Source of the DNA: an uncultured Glaciecola sp.
Lineage (GTDB): Bacteria; Pseudomonadota; Gammaproteobacteria; Enterobacterales; Alteromonadaceae
Direction of reading: 5' to 3'
Assembly (NCBI GenBank): GCA_905479945.1
Contig: CAJQOP010000121.1
Location: 1-42,418, forward strand
Length of the DNA stretch: 42,418 nt
Shown here: one piece after another, positions 7,387 to 16,945 of the stretch
Layout: every line of letters begins with the position of its first letter
How positions within the stretch are numbered: position 1 is the first letter of the stretch
Notes under the pieces: generated by a model
Told to the model about the DNA's origin: nothing
The model's input: the letters and a program-made list of their open reading frames with translations, nothing else
Database searches by the model: none
Position numbers and translations under genes: made by a program

Positions 7387-9042
7387 TTATTTATCTCTTA
7401 GCTCTCTGCGAAGTATCTTACCAACATTACTTTTAGGAAGTTCTTCTATGAACTCAACTTTTTTCGGGATTTTATAACCCGTCAAATGTTTGCGACAATG
7501 TAAGATCAAATCTTTTTCAGTCAAACTTTCATTTTTACGTACTACCACCAATTTTACAATTTCGCCAGAGACCTCATGAGGCACACCTATTGCGGCGGCC
7601 TCTAAAACGTCTTCGTGCATAGCGGCAACTTCCTCTATTTCATTTGGAAAAACATTAAAGCCCGAAACCAAAATCATATCTTTTTTACGGTCAACAATAT
7701 AAAAATAACCGTCATCGTCACATGTTGCTATATCACCGGTGGCTAACCAACCGTCAACTATCATTTCAGCGGTTGCATCTGGACGATTAAGATAACCTTT
7801 CATCACCTGCGGCCCTTTAACCAACATTTCACCAGCTTCCCCCATGGCTACTTCATTGCCTTCATCATCTACCAGTTTTATATCCGTAGAAGGCACAGGC
7901 ATGCCAATAGAACCTTTATAGGCTTCAAGTTGCGGAGGGTTTACTGTCACAGTTGGGCAACATTCAGTTAAGCCATAACCTTCGAGCAATATTAGTCCAG
8001 TCAGCTCTTGCCAACGTTCGGCAACAGGTCGCTGCACTGCAGCACCGCCACCTAAAGCAAACTTCAATCGGCTAAAATCTAAATCAGCAAAGCCCGGAGT
8101 GTTAAGCAATCCATTAAATAAAGTATTAACACCGGTAATGACAGTGAATGGATACTTGGCCAATTCAGCAACAAATCCAGGCATATCGCGAGGGTTAGTA
8201 ATTAATAGATTCGGGCTACCAAATTTCATATAAGTAAGGCAATTACCTTGCAAGGCAAATATATGATAAAGAAGCAACGCTGTGACTACCATCTCTTTGC
8301 CAGGCTCAATGACGTTTTCCAGAATAGTCGAGTTTTGTTCCAAATTTGCCACAATATTTCTGTGTGTCAGCATGGCTCCTTTAGATACTCCAGTAGTGCC
8401 ACCTGTATATTGTAGAAAAGCCAGATCTTCGCCAGTTATCTCAGGGCGTTCATAAGATTGCTTACGTCCTTGTTTAAGGGCAGCTAAAAATCTTACCGCA
8501 TTAGGCAAGTCAAAAGCAGGGATCATTTTTTTAACGTGTTTAACGGCAAAGTTAGTGACCACTTTTTTGAGTGGCGATAACATGTCGCCTATAGAGGTCA
8601 GCAAAACAGTCTCAATAGCCGTGTTTTTGATCACTTCACTCAAAGTGCAGGCGATATTTTCAATAACAACAATAGCTTTAGAGTTTGAGTCAGTTAACTG
8701 ATGTTGTAACTCTCTTGGGGTATACAAAGGATTAACATTCACCACCGTCATACCTGCTCGAAGTATGCCAAACAGCGCCACTGGATATTGGATTAGGTTA
8801 GGCATCATAATTGCCACCGCATCACCTTTCTTTAAACCAGAGCTTTGTAAATATGCTGCAAAATCGCGAGAAAGCCCATCCAACTCGGCAAAAGTAATAC
8901 TCTTACCCATATTGATGTAACTGAGGTTTGCTGAGTATTTTTCAACGGATTGTTCAAAAATATCCACTACGGATGAATAACGATCAGGATCGATGTCTGC
9001 AGGAACCCTAGGGTCATAGTTCTTTAACCAGATTTTTTCCAC
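7387..9042 (-). CDS. fadD: Long-chain-fatty-acid--CoA ligase (FadD-like)
   Basis: This 551-residue AMP-forming ligase activates fatty acids to acyl-CoA with ATP. The P-loop-like motif [13 protein letters not shown], the [15 protein letters not shown] segment, the hinge ([10 protein letters not shown], then [19 protein letters not shown]) and the C-terminal catalytic lysine segment ([10 protein letters not shown]) are all present. The length matches E. coli FadD. Translation starts at GTG 9042 behind TTGGAGG. The gene stands alone between two terminators but lies in the lipid block. It would supply acyl-CoA to the WS/DGAT enzymes, or feed beta-oxidation when stores are used. The gene symbol follows family resemblance; other ligases of this class are possible. 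Confidence 0.9.
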   Translation of the reverse strand: MEKIWLKNYDPRVPADIDPDRYSSVVDIFEQSVEKYSANLSYINMGKSITFAELDGLSRDFAAYLQSSGLKKGDAVAIMMPNLIQYPVALFGILRAGMTVVNVNPLYTPRELQHQLTDSNSKAIVVIENIACTLSEVIKNTAIETVLLTSIGDMLSPLKKVVTNFAVKHVKKMIPAFDLPNAVRFLAALKQGRKQSYERPEITGEDLAFLQYTGGTTGVSKGAMLTHRNIVANLEQNSTILENVIEPGKEMVVTALLLYHIFALQGNCLTYMKFGSPNLLITNPRDMPGFVAELAKYPFTVITGVNTLFNGLLNTPGFADLDFSRLKFALGGGAAVQRPVAERWQELTGLILLEGYGLTECCPTVTVNPPQLEAYKGSIGMPVPSTDIKLVDDEGNEVAMGEAGEMLVKGPQVMKGYLNRPDATAEMIVDGWLATGDIATCDDDGYFYIVDRKKDMILVSGFNVFPNEIEEVAAMHEDVLEAAAIGVPHEVSGEIVKLVVVRKNESLTEKDLILHCRKHLTGYKIPKKVEFIEELPKSNVGKILRRELRDK

Positions 9043-9439
9043 TGTGCCTCCAAGCTGTTAACTTTAAGCAATTACCTCGGTGAAGGTGCAAAAGCCAACT
9101 TATTATTGTTTTAAAGGATTTGAAACCGTAACTAAGTCTACCTAAAATCTTAGCACATTTAAATCAACAATTTATTAACAACTTATACGCGTTTATGTAA
9201 CCTTAGAAATGCGTACTCTTTCGTCTTTATCCGCCTTTAGAATATTCATATGTAAACGCGGTTAACTGATGGCGGGCGATTGAATTAGCGGCATTGACTT
9301 GAAGTTGCTGAGGCTAAGCAAGAGCTCAGAATGAAATACTGAACAAGTGGTTTGGTTCTATATTGTGCTGTTATTTTTAAGCATAAAAAAGAGAGCTATA
9401 TAAAATATAGCTCTCTTTTGTTTTTAAATCAGACTAGGT
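9043..9439. other. Intergenic region between ligase and phasin genes
   Basis: This 397-base gap holds the phasin terminator (about 9385-9419) and, nearer 9043, the promoter region and ribosome site of the ligase. I see no gene and no clear operator in the rest. Confidence 0.4.
9385..9419 (-). terminator. Rho-independent terminator of the phasin gene
   Basis: AGAGAGCTATAT-AAA-ATATAGCTCTCT makes a 12-base-pair stem followed on the minus strand by a run of T. It ends about 20 bases past the phasin stop. Confidence 0.92.
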
Positions 9440-9835
9440 TTAAGCTTTTTTTGCTGCCGGCTTCGCTGCCAATTTAGCAACAGCTGCAGTCAATGCGTCG
9501 ATCTTTGAGCTTAGCTCTTCTATTTTTTGATCATTGTCATTGTTGCTGTTGAAACCAAGTTTAGCGCGAACAGTTTCGATACGAGATTCGATTTCAGTTT
9601 TAGCAACAACTTCATTTTTAACTTCTTCAACTTTGCCTTTACCTTCAGTTTCAAGCTTTTGGCCCTTAGCAACTAGTTCATCAAACAATTTGTTTGAGTC
9701 AGTTGAAAGTGATTCGATACGGCCTTTTACTTCTTCATAGCCTTTACCATATGCACCTAAACCAGCTAACCATACTTTACGAGCCATGTCTTCTGCAGTA
9801 GAGGCTGTTTCTTTAATCTTGTCGATGTTAGTCAT
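9440..9835 (-). CDS. Phasin-family (PhaF/PhaI-like) granule-associated protein
   Basis: This 131-residue protein resembles the polyhydroxyalkanoate granule-associated phasins. The family segment ARKVWLAGLGAYGKGYEEVKGR lies at about residues 18-40. Next comes a long amphipathic, coiled-coil-prone helix (about 40-95), then a second helix (KIEELSSKIDALTAAVAKLAA). The tail AAKPAAKKA is a very short version of the lysine/alanine-rich, DNA-binding tail of PhaF. No PHA synthase is in the window. Given three WS/DGAT genes nearby, the protein may coat wax ester or triacylglycerol inclusions instead. That is inference. GGAG precedes the ATG at 9835, a strong terminator follows, and the gene is a single transcription unit. 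Confidence 0.85.
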   Translation of the reverse strand: MTNIDKIKETASTAEDMARKVWLAGLGAYGKGYEEVKGRIESLSTDSNKLFDELVAKGQKLETEGKGKVEEVKNEVVAKTEIESRIETVRAKLGFNSNNDNDQKIEELSSKIDALTAAVAKLAAKPAAKKA

Positions 9836-10040
9836 AATGTTTTCTCCGTAGATATTTAAAATTAATTATATTTCTTCAATGGATGTATCTTAGGGATATA
9901 AATTAGAAATCGCATACTAATTACACAATAATTTTAAAATTATTTATTAATACCGAATAAAGATAAATTTCAGCGAGTAAGTTTCTTTAGAGTTTGCAGG
10001 CATTATTCAAGCAGGTGATTGCTAGCGCGCGAGAATCCGA

Positions 10041-10070
10041 AGCTACCCCAAAATAATTATTGGGGTAGCT
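10041..10070 (-). terminator. Hairpin after the second WS/DGAT gene
   Basis: AGCTACCCCA and TGGGGTAGCT form a perfect 10-base-pair stem with a 10-base AT-rich loop, just past the stop at 10076. No run of T follows on the minus strand, so it may be a 3'-end stabiliser or a weak terminator. Confidence 0.55.
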
Positions 10071-10075
10071 TAGTA

Positions 10076-11485
10076 TTATTTCTCTTCTTTGGGCTCCAGC
10101 ATTAGGTCTCTAAGGTATATACCTCCTTTTATACCATCCATCGCAGATTCAATATAATCGGCAAGTACATTGACATCTGGAACGGTGTCCCGACAAGCCA
10201 TTAGTCCAAAACCGATGGAGTCACAATAACTAACTACGGTAATATTCAGCGATTGCCCATCGATTAAAACTGACAAAGGAAAGGTAGCTTTGAGCTTAGC
10301 TTGACCAAAATACAAGGGTTTTCGTGGCCCGGGTACGTTGGATATGGTGACATTAGCTGCCGGTGGCATAAAGCTGGATATATTTAACTGATTCATCACC
10401 GCCACTAATCCTTGAGCCATGACAGCAAAATTTGTAGCTGCATCTGCCGACACATCAACAAGCTCTTTTTTTGCATCCTGAGTCGACTTGCCAATTAAAG
10501 CAAGGCGCGTCATGGTGTCGGGCTCATTAGTGGCCAAATTGGCAACTACATAGGTGATTTGGTTACCAGTTCGATTTACCTGACGCACAGAAACCGGCAC
10601 AGAGGCAATCAATGATTTTTTGGGTAATGCCCCTTTTTCCATCATATATTTGCGCAAAGCACCCGAACAAAGGGCAAGTACTATATCGTTTACCGTGGCA
10701 TTAGCCTGTTTACCTAAGGCTTTTATTTCTGTAAGTGATAAGGTTTTTACTGCGAAACGACGAGAACCAGTAATTGGCACGTTAAGCATGGATTTTGGCG
10801 CACTAAAAGGCACCGGCGACGTATTCTTATCAATCCCTACTGCTTTAAGGCCTTGCCCCACAAACATCTTTGAAAGGTCTTGGACCATTTTGGAACTGGC
10901 CCCTACTTTTTCAACTAATTTGGTGGTTTTTTCCATCAGCCCTAAAGATTCGTGTGCTGCGGATTTTCGGTGGCTTGGCATTCCAGCCCAAGGTGCTTTA
11001 ACTTCGTCGCCTGCAGCCAAACTCAGGCAATTTTCCATCAATTCTATCCCGCCCATACCGTCGATTGCGGCATGATGCATCTTCATGTAAAGGGCAAATT
11101 GATTATTTTCTAAGCCCTCAATCAAATGAAACTCCCACAAAGGTCGTTCGCGATCTAAAAGTCGACTATGCAAGCGTGATGCTAGCTCTAGTAAATCATC
11201 TAATTTGCCGGGCTTTGGTAAAGCTGAATGACGCACGTGATAATGAATATCAAAATTCGTATCTGTCTCCCAACTAGGTAATGCGGCACTGTGCACCGAA
11301 CTTAACTTTTGGTTGAAAGGCGCTCCGGGCGCTTGGCTTTCCAATTTGGCCAATAACTCGCGCGGAAAGTTTCCTTTATAATTCTCTGGAATTTCAAAAA
11401 TAGCCAGACTGGCTACGTTTACCGGCGTGCTTTGCTTTTCCAAGGACAAAAACGCAAGGTCCAGTGCGTTGAGTTTGTTTGACAT
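10076..11485 (-). CDS. Wax ester synthase/diacylglycerol acyltransferase (WS/DGAT), paralogue 2
   Basis: This 469-residue acyltransferase is of the same family as the genes at 5652 and 17889. The opening signature is LNALDLAFLSLE. The active-site motif HHAAIDG lies at residues 137-143. NDIVLALCSGALRKY and NVPGPRKPLYFGQA are also visible. It differs widely in sequence from paralogue 1, so this is not a recent duplication. The ribosome site before the ATG at 11485 is weak. Its terminal hairpin and the gap to the lipase at 11609 suggest a monocistronic unit. It is expected to form wax ester or triacylglycerol from acyl-CoA; the balance between the two cannot be read from sequence. Confidence 0.95.
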   Translation of the reverse strand: MSNKLNALDLAFLSLEKQSTPVNVASLAIFEIPENYKGNFPRELLAKLESQAPGAPFNQKLSSVHSAALPSWETDTNFDIHYHVRHSALPKPGKLDDLLELASRLHSRLLDRERPLWEFHLIEGLENNQFALYMKMHHAAIDGMGGIELMENCLSLAAGDEVKAPWAGMPSHRKSAAHESLGLMEKTTKLVEKVGASSKMVQDLSKMFVGQGLKAVGIDKNTSPVPFSAPKSMLNVPITGSRRFAVKTLSLTEIKALGKQANATVNDIVLALCSGALRKYMMEKGALPKKSLIASVPVSVRQVNRTGNQITYVVANLATNEPDTMTRLALIGKSTQDAKKELVDVSADAATNFAVMAQGLVAVMNQLNISSFMPPAANVTISNVPGPRKPLYFGQAKLKATFPLSVLIDGQSLNITVVSYCDSIGFGLMACRDTVPDVNVLADYIESAMDGIKGGIYLRDLMLEPKEEK

Positions 11486-11608
11486 GGTGATTAACTCGAT
11501 AAACTAAATTTTGTATACCTCAGTGTACACATAGCTAGATGGGTTTTTCAATTTTATTCACAAAATTAGAAATAATCCGAGCGGAATAAATACGCTAATA
11601 TTGGCTAA

Positions 11609-12829
11609 CTACTCTATCTCAAACCAAGTTTTCAACACTTGATAAACCTTTGGGTCGCTTAAAAGTTGCATGTGATTAATGTTAGTACCGACCCACTTTC
11701 GAGTATCTGGAATGTTTAAATGAAACGCCGGATCTTGGTGCTCGCCCAATGCACTTTTTATCCGAACCAGACCGTCCCCTAAAGGGTAAGTGAGACTCTC
11801 TTTAGCACTCGTTGCGACCGCGAAACACTTAAGCTTATTGGGCAAAGGTAAAGGCAAGCGTTGGTCGCCACTGAATTCAAATCGCTCAGTCGCATGCCAA
11901 TCCAATTCTTGCACGTTGCCATAACGTAAATCTGTAATCCCAGAACTGCGTACTTTCACTAGGCGCGCAAACGGCACCGTGTATGAATGAGCACCTAAAA
12001 TCAAATCAATCCAATTACCGGCTTTTTCTAGCGCAGCCCCGTGGTGCGGCGTACCTAAGAATATTAAGTTTTTGAGTTGTTCAGGCCAAAGATGGCCACT
12101 ATTTTCGGCTACATGAAAAGCGCTACGAGATACTAGCCCGCCCATACTGTGGGCCAGTATATTAATTTCTAAGTGTTTATCTGATAGGTTTACCAGAGAC
12201 TCTAATAAGCTCGCGAACTGTTGGCCGTTGTCGCTTATGTGCTGCCCTGTATTATAATGCAGATAGATGGCCCCCATACCCGATTCTCTGGCCAATTCAG
12301 CACCATGATCATGACCTTCATGGTCCCACTGTAAGTCATTCATACACAAGCCGTGAACCATAACCAAAATTTTGCCATTACTTTGGTTTATGAGTTCGCG
12401 TAACTGAGTTTCATTTAAAATTTGTCCTTTCCTTCGAAAGTGCATGGGGATAGCCAAAGCGTTCTTGCTAAGTACAAGATGATCACCCAATACACCGTTT
12501 AATGCTGCAAGCAAAGATTGTGTAGAACTTGAATCAGGTTGAGAATCTAATACTGTGCTTATTGCCGCCAGCGGTGCATCAATACTTTTACCTACCCGCT
12601 GAGTCACATTGCGAATATTGCGATACACCAAACCGCTTATGCCTGAAAGATGTTCTTCTTCAGTCGTCGACTTTGCACCCGAAAGCGGACTAACCCGCTT
12701 ATGCATTGATTCAACAATGTCAGTAATAGCTAATACTGCGTCAATAGTTAAACGACCCACGCCTTGCCCTCGAGAGCTCGTTTCTTTGGTGGGGGAATTC
12801 TGACTTTTATCTTTGGGGCTGCGGTTCAT
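11609..12829 (-). CDS. Lipase-like alpha/beta-hydrolase (PGAP1-type)
   Basis: This 406-residue protein has an alpha/beta-hydrolase domain in its C-terminal two thirds. KILVMVHGLCMNDLQW (about 153-168) supplies the oxyanion strand, and Ser228 sits in the elbow AHSMGG. LGTPHHG follows, as in lipases of the PGAP1/DUF676 group. A late Asp (PLGDGLVRI) and His (NINHMQLL) can complete the triad. Residues 1-150 contain no signal peptide and no known domain, and begin with a charged, low-complexity stretch. It is probably a cytoplasmic lipase that acts on stored neutral lipid, given its position between WS/DGAT and patatin genes. The substrate is inference. Confidence 0.85.
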   Translation of the reverse strand: MNRSPKDKSQNSPTKETSSRGQGVGRLTIDAVLAITDIVESMHKRVSPLSGAKSTTEEEHLSGISGLVYRNIRNVTQRVGKSIDAPLAAISTVLDSQPDSSSTQSLLAALNGVLGDHLVLSKNALAIPMHFRRKGQILNETQLRELINQSNGKILVMVHGLCMNDLQWDHEGHDHGAELARESGMGAIYLHYNTGQHISDNGQQFASLLESLVNLSDKHLEINILAHSMGGLVSRSAFHVAENSGHLWPEQLKNLIFLGTPHHGAALEKAGNWIDLILGAHSYTVPFARLVKVRSSGITDLRYGNVQELDWHATERFEFSGDQRLPLPLPNKLKCFAVATSAKESLTYPLGDGLVRIKSALGEHQDPAFHLNIPDTRKWVGTNINHMQLLSDPKVYQVLKTWFEIE

Positions 12830-12880
12830 AAATATCTTTTTGAATGCACGAAAAGGTGCCTCACTCTAACAAATATTCGT

Positions 12881-12918
12881 GGCAAGCGTTACTCATGGCA
12901 AGGATTACTCATGGCAAG
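12881..12918. repeat. Short tandem repeat upstream of the lipase gene
   Basis: A 16-base unit GGCAAG(CG/GA)TTACTCAT occurs twice (12881-12896 and 12897-12912), and a third partial GGCAAG follows at 12913. It lies about 50 bases upstream of the lipase start on the minus strand, so copy number could affect that promoter. No function is known. Confidence 0.7.
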
Positions 12919-12977
12919 CTTTGATTGTTTTACCTAATGTCTAAACAAGCTTCAAACTTTTCAGATATTGTAAATTA

Positions 12978-13754
12978 TTAGTCAAACTTATTTTGGTGGC
13001 GTCTTAAGGTGAGTTCTTCGCGCTTCAACGCTGTCATGATCATCGCCGCAATAGATGGCGATCCGTTTCTAACAATCAATGTCTGTGAATGAGCTGCGCA
13101 TAGCACTTCAGCATCGCTCCATTGTTCCGCTATTTCTGCAACCCAAAGTCGAAAGTCATCCGCAGCACCTTTGCGCCGCTCCAATGTTCTGGACAATGTC
13201 ATATGAAAAGACACTTCAGGACTTTTTAAAACACCGAGTAAACCAGGTAATTTTAGGAACATTAAGGTGTCGTCAACATGAATGGTTTTTGATGCGAGAT
13301 GGTAAGCCAATACCGATGCAAAATGCAGATTTTCGTTAGTGGAAATAAAATCTACACCGCGGGGCACTGAAAATTCAAAATCATCCGAAAATAAGGCCGC
13401 AAACTCCTTTGAATTGCTCAGCTCCGCTTGCCATGGCAGGTTTGGGAACTTATCAAGATGGCGTTTTGTACCATACAGTTTTGCGTTTGGATAATCAGCA
13501 TGTGCCTGCTCCACATGAATCGTATGGAAGGGGTGCAAGTTAATGATCGCTTCAATGTCTGCTCCATTGTTGGTTAGCGAGTCTACTTGCTGTTTAATAT
13601 CATTTTGTAAAGTATATGCATCCAATAAGACAAACTTACCGTTGCCGCGCTTGACCAAAGAAGCCTGAGTTCCAATATTTAATAAACCGAAAACTCTAAA
13701 TTCGCCGCGAATATTCCAAAAATCATCAGAAATTTTTAATATTTTGTCAGTCAT
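12978..13754 (-). CDS. Metallo-beta-lactamase-like (DUF4336-like) protein
   Basis: This 258-residue protein resembles the metallo-beta-lactamase fold in order of motifs. NIGTQASLVKRGNGKFVLLDAY comes first. The usual HxHxDH site is replaced by LHPFHTIHVE (H74, H77, H80). Next is YPNAKLYGTKRHLDKFPNLPW, which resembles DUF4336 proteins, then IHVDDTLMFL. The metal site is therefore atypical, and catalysis is uncertain. Its position between a lipase and a patatin lipase suggests a role in lipid metabolism, but nothing in the sequence proves this. The assignment is by eye. Confidence 0.6.
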   Translation of the reverse strand: MTDKILKISDDFWNIRGEFRVFGLLNIGTQASLVKRGNGKFVLLDAYTLQNDIKQQVDSLTNNGADIEAIINLHPFHTIHVEQAHADYPNAKLYGTKRHLDKFPNLPWQAELSNSKEFAALFSDDFEFSVPRGVDFISTNENLHFASVLAYHLASKTIHVDDTLMFLKLPGLLGVLKSPEVSFHMTLSRTLERRKGAADDFRLWVAEIAEQWSDAEVLCAAHSQTLIVRNGSPSIAAMIMTALKREELTLRRHQNKFD

Positions 13755-13840
13755 AAAGGATGCTCATTTTATATCTTGCAATCAGCTTAACAGAAAACGA
13801 CTCGAGATAAGTCGCCTCTAAAATACGTGAACTCAGAGGC

Positions 13841-13864
13841 TGTTCTGACCAACACATCAGAACA
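13841..13864. terminator. Hairpin downstream of the patatin gene
   Basis: TGTTCTGA (13841-13848) and TCAGAACA (13857-13864) form a perfect 8-base-pair stem with an 8-base loop. A second pair of arms, GCCTCT and AGAGGC, lies next to it (about 13814-13840). No T run follows on the minus strand. It probably marks the transcript end between the patatin and metallo-beta-lactamase-like genes. Confidence 0.45.
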
Positions 13865-13887
13865 ACCTTATTGCTGAACCAAATGGT

Positions 13888-15360
13888 TTAGCCGTTGACG
13901 ACTTTTAATCCATTGTGTTTACCAAGTATTCGAGCTTCTCTTTCTTTCAAGAGTTTCAAATATTTACGCAGCGTCTTACTGATAATAGTATTTCGTTTAA
14001 TCAAATCTAGCTGCGGCCATGTGGCACGCTCACCCTGTTTAAATAATTCAGCCAGACTCTGTTTGCTTGGATTGGACATTATGTGCATTAAATTGGCCAA
14101 TGTAGGATCAGGCAAAATATTAATATCTCCCATATACTGCTGGTCAATAATAGAGCGAACTTTGTGAATTCCCAATTTAGTCGCTCTGTGGCTGATAGCA
14201 CTTTCCAACACGTCAAAGGCATAAAGGCTATTAATTTTGGCCATCTTGCCCGCATATCGTAAGGTCAAACCCATCAAACCGGTCGCGTCGAGTTTATCAC
14301 GACTCTGAAATAAGGTAGATATCGGGTTAGTTTGGCTAACAATACTGTGGTTAACGCCATATAAACGAGCTAAGCGCTTATAAGGTAAATCAGCCATTAT
14401 AGAGCCATCAGCGAATCGACGGCTAGGGATATAAGGAACAATATCACCGGCCCGATTTTTGGCTTTTAATTGAACCGCCGAAAAAACAATTGGAATAGCA
14501 CATGATGCCCTGACGGCTTGAGAGATAATCGCATTTGGCGAGGTTTTAGCATTAAGTAAACGCGAGAACTGGTGCAGATCAGCTGGCGAAACCGTAATAA
14601 TCATATGTTTGCCAGTCTTTTTATAGGCTTCTTCAAAGGTGGTCAGATCAAATAATTCAATTAGCGCATTTTCAAGATTGGTGCTGTCAAGCAGGCTGTC
14701 TTTGCTAAAGCCTGTCCATATACGCCATTCACGAAATTTTGCATAGATGACCTCGGGCGTTAAAATATTCTCTAACTCTTCGCTAGTTCTAGTTCCAACC
14801 AAAGCCGCAATAATAGAACCCGCACTTGCGCCCGATATGACGTCAGGTAGTAAGTCATGTTTAACCAGAGATTTAACTACACCGCCGTGAAAAAAGCCTA
14901 AACCCGCACCGCCACTCAGCATCATACAACTTCTTCCAAAGGCGTGAGCAGTTTCATCAAAAAATGATAACTTCTCATAGAAATCGATTTCGTTTTCGTC
15001 GGCCTTATAAATAAAGTCCAAAGCTTCGCAAACTTGCTTAATAAACTCTTCGATTAAATGCTTGGTACCAATTTTTGCGTGACGATTTATAGAAGAAGCT
15101 GCGATATTGCCCAAATTACCATGCAAACCTTCATGCAGAATGTACATAAGACCAGCAGCATCATTGATCGACTTTGCTTTTTTTATTCTTTTTACGCGTT
15201 CGCGAATTGCTCGGTAATCATAATCTTTGCAGGCATCTTTGGCCTTCCATTCGAGCGCGCCAGATAATTCGTCATGTGCCTCTGCAGCTTCTTTATATTC
15301 TGCATAACATTCAGCCGTTTTCATGACGTTCTCTAGTTCAGAAAGTCTTTTATTTGACAT
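13888..15360 (-). CDS. DUF3336-patatin-like phospholipase/triacylglycerol lipase
   Basis: This 490-residue protein has an N-terminal DUF3336-type helical region (about 10-140), as found in eukaryotic-like triacylglycerol lipases of the TGL group. A patatin domain follows (about 144-345). The patatin parts are all present: the oxyanion loop SGGAGLGFFHGG (149-160), the nucleophile Ser179 in GASAG, and the Asp318-Gly319 dyad partner in FADGS. DUF3336-patatin proteins hydrolyse triacylglycerol or phospholipid in the organisms studied. In this block it would mobilise stored lipid. Translation starts at ATG 15360 with GAGAG nearby. It is the first gene of the minus-strand lipid block. Confidence 0.92.
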   Translation of the reverse strand: MSNKRLSELENVMKTAECYAEYKEAAEAHDELSGALEWKAKDACKDYDYRAIRERVKRIKKAKSINDAAGLMYILHEGLHGNLGNIAASSINRHAKIGTKHLIEEFIKQVCEALDFIYKADENEIDFYEKLSFFDETAHAFGRSCMMLSGGAGLGFFHGGVVKSLVKHDLLPDVISGASAGSIIAALVGTRTSEELENILTPEVIYAKFREWRIWTGFSKDSLLDSTNLENALIELFDLTTFEEAYKKTGKHMIITVSPADLHQFSRLLNAKTSPNAIISQAVRASCAIPIVFSAVQLKAKNRAGDIVPYIPSRRFADGSIMADLPYKRLARLYGVNHSIVSQTNPISTLFQSRDKLDATGLMGLTLRYAGKMAKINSLYAFDVLESAISHRATKLGIHKVRSIIDQQYMGDINILPDPTLANLMHIMSNPSKQSLAELFKQGERATWPQLDLIKRNTIISKTLRKYLKLLKEREARILGKHNGLKVVNG

Positions 15361-15628
15361 ACTACTGCTCTCTTTTTACTACAATACTTAAAGTTAATCG
15401 TAAATAGTTAGAAAGCGCTACCTAAATTAAATATCCTATTAACATTACTCTTATAGAATTGAATTAGCTAAAACGAGTATATTGCTGTTAATACGGAGTT
15501 TTTTTAAAAAAAAATTCAGTATCAAATAATAATTAATTTTTTGTATTGACCATTCTTATTCCGATGGTAGCCTGATAAGAAGTATTTCGGCCCACGAATA
15601 ATATTTATAAACGGCGCGACCCTATTTT

Positions 15629-16843
15629 ATGGATTTTGGTTTTAGTTTTGCAACTCTCAGCTTATTGTCTATTCCGCTAATCAGTGCGATTGTCGGGTGG
15701 TCTACAAATTTCCTTGCGCTTAAAATGATGTTTTATCCTATTGAGTTCATCGGCATAAAACCATTTTTCGGTTGGCAGGGCTTAATCCCTGCAAAACGTC
15801 AAGAAATGGCGGAAATCGAAGTAGAATTGGTTTTAGGTAAATTACTTAGCGTTCAAGAACTTGCTTCTAGAATTGATCCAAAAGAACTCACAAAAGCCAT
15901 GCAGCGCCGTTTAAAACAAGTTTTGCGAAGAATAGTTAATGATGTGATGAGCGATTGTGCCCCCCAACTTTGGGCAGCCTTGCCTGTGCATGGTAAAAAC
16001 CTAGTATATGCTCGTATAGAAGCGGATATACCTAATGTTGTTAACAATATGGTTAACGATTTCAAACACAATATTGAAGAAATTGTTGATATCAAAGAGC
16101 TGGTAGTTAGTAAGCTAGTTGAATCACCAGAGCTCATCAACGAAATATTCCTCAAGTCAGGGGCCAAGGAATACCCATTTATCGAGCGCTCTGGCTTTTG
16201 GTTTGGGCTGCTGTTTGGTTTGCCAACAATGGTTGTTTGGATGTACTTACCAGTTTGGTGGATATTGCCCTTGGGCGGTTTAATCGTTGGTTACTTAACA
16301 AATTGGATCGCGTTAAAAATAATTTTTGAACCTAAGCATCCAATAAAATTTCTGGGTTTTACTATACAAGGAATGTTTTTAAAGCGTCAAAATGAGGTAT
16401 CTCGAGTCTATTCAGACATCATAGAATCGAAACTAATGACTTCAGAAAATATTATAGAAATAGCCTTGCATGGTTCGGGATCGGATAAGATGTTAGAACT
16501 GATAGAATTGCATGTGAACGATGCTATTGAACGCTATATCGCTTTTGCGCAACCCTATTTTGGTTTGGGCATTGGCTCGGAGTCTTATTTCAGAATGAAA
16601 GAGACCGCTACCAGACGAATGTTTGAGGATTCAGAAAAGTATTTGCCGTATGCCTTTGAATACACTAACAAGGCTATGCGTATTGGTGATGACTTGTGTG
16701 AGCGCATGAAAGCTTTGTCTCCTGAGGAGTTCGAAGGAGTGCTGCGTCCTGCATATGAAGCCGATGAATGGAAGCTTATTCTTACCGGTGCCTTGCTAGG
16801 CATGGGAGCAGGTTTTATGCAGTTATACTTAGTGTTTATGTAA
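15629..16843 (+). CDS. DUF445-family membrane protein
   Basis: This 404-residue protein belongs to the DUF445 family (YheB-like). The N-terminal membrane segment contains the family signature GWSTNFLALKMMFYP. A second copy of the same pattern, GYLTNWIALKIIFEPKHP, lies at about 220-240. The first copy is followed by GWQGLIPAKRQEMAEIEVELV and the second by GMFLKRQNEVSRVYSDII, so the protein is an internal duplication. A C-terminal membrane helix (ILTGALLGMGAGFMQLYLVFM) ends it. The function of the family is not known. It is transcribed away from the lipid block, with an AT-rich upstream region (15361-15628) and a weak ribosome site. Confidence 0.9.
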   Translation: MDFGFSFATLSLLSIPLISAIVGWSTNFLALKMMFYPIEFIGIKPFFGWQGLIPAKRQEMAEIEVELVLGKLLSVQELASRIDPKELTKAMQRRLKQVLRRIVNDVMSDCAPQLWAALPVHGKNLVYARIEADIPNVVNNMVNDFKHNIEEIVDIKELVVSKLVESPELINEIFLKSGAKEYPFIERSGFWFGLLFGLPTMVVWMYLPVWWILPLGGLIVGYLTNWIALKIIFEPKHPIKFLGFTIQGMFLKRQNEVSRVYSDIIESKLMTSENIIEIALHGSGSDKMLELIELHVNDAIERYIAFAQPYFGLGIGSESYFRMKETATRRMFEDSEKYLPYAFEYTNKAMRIGDDLCERMKALSPEEFEGVLRPAYEADEWKLILTGALLGMGAGFMQLYLVFM

Positions 16844-16945
16844 GTAAAAAAACGATAAATACAGTGAACTTTATCTAATTTAAGTAAACCACAAGTGACG
16901 CCCTTCGAATCAAAATCAAGTCCATTTGCTTATCCCGAAAAGTGA

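Noticed and set aside
10620..11075. A 151-codon plus-strand open frame
   Set aside because: It lies fully antisense to WS/DGAT paralogue 2, has no ribosome site and no family motif.
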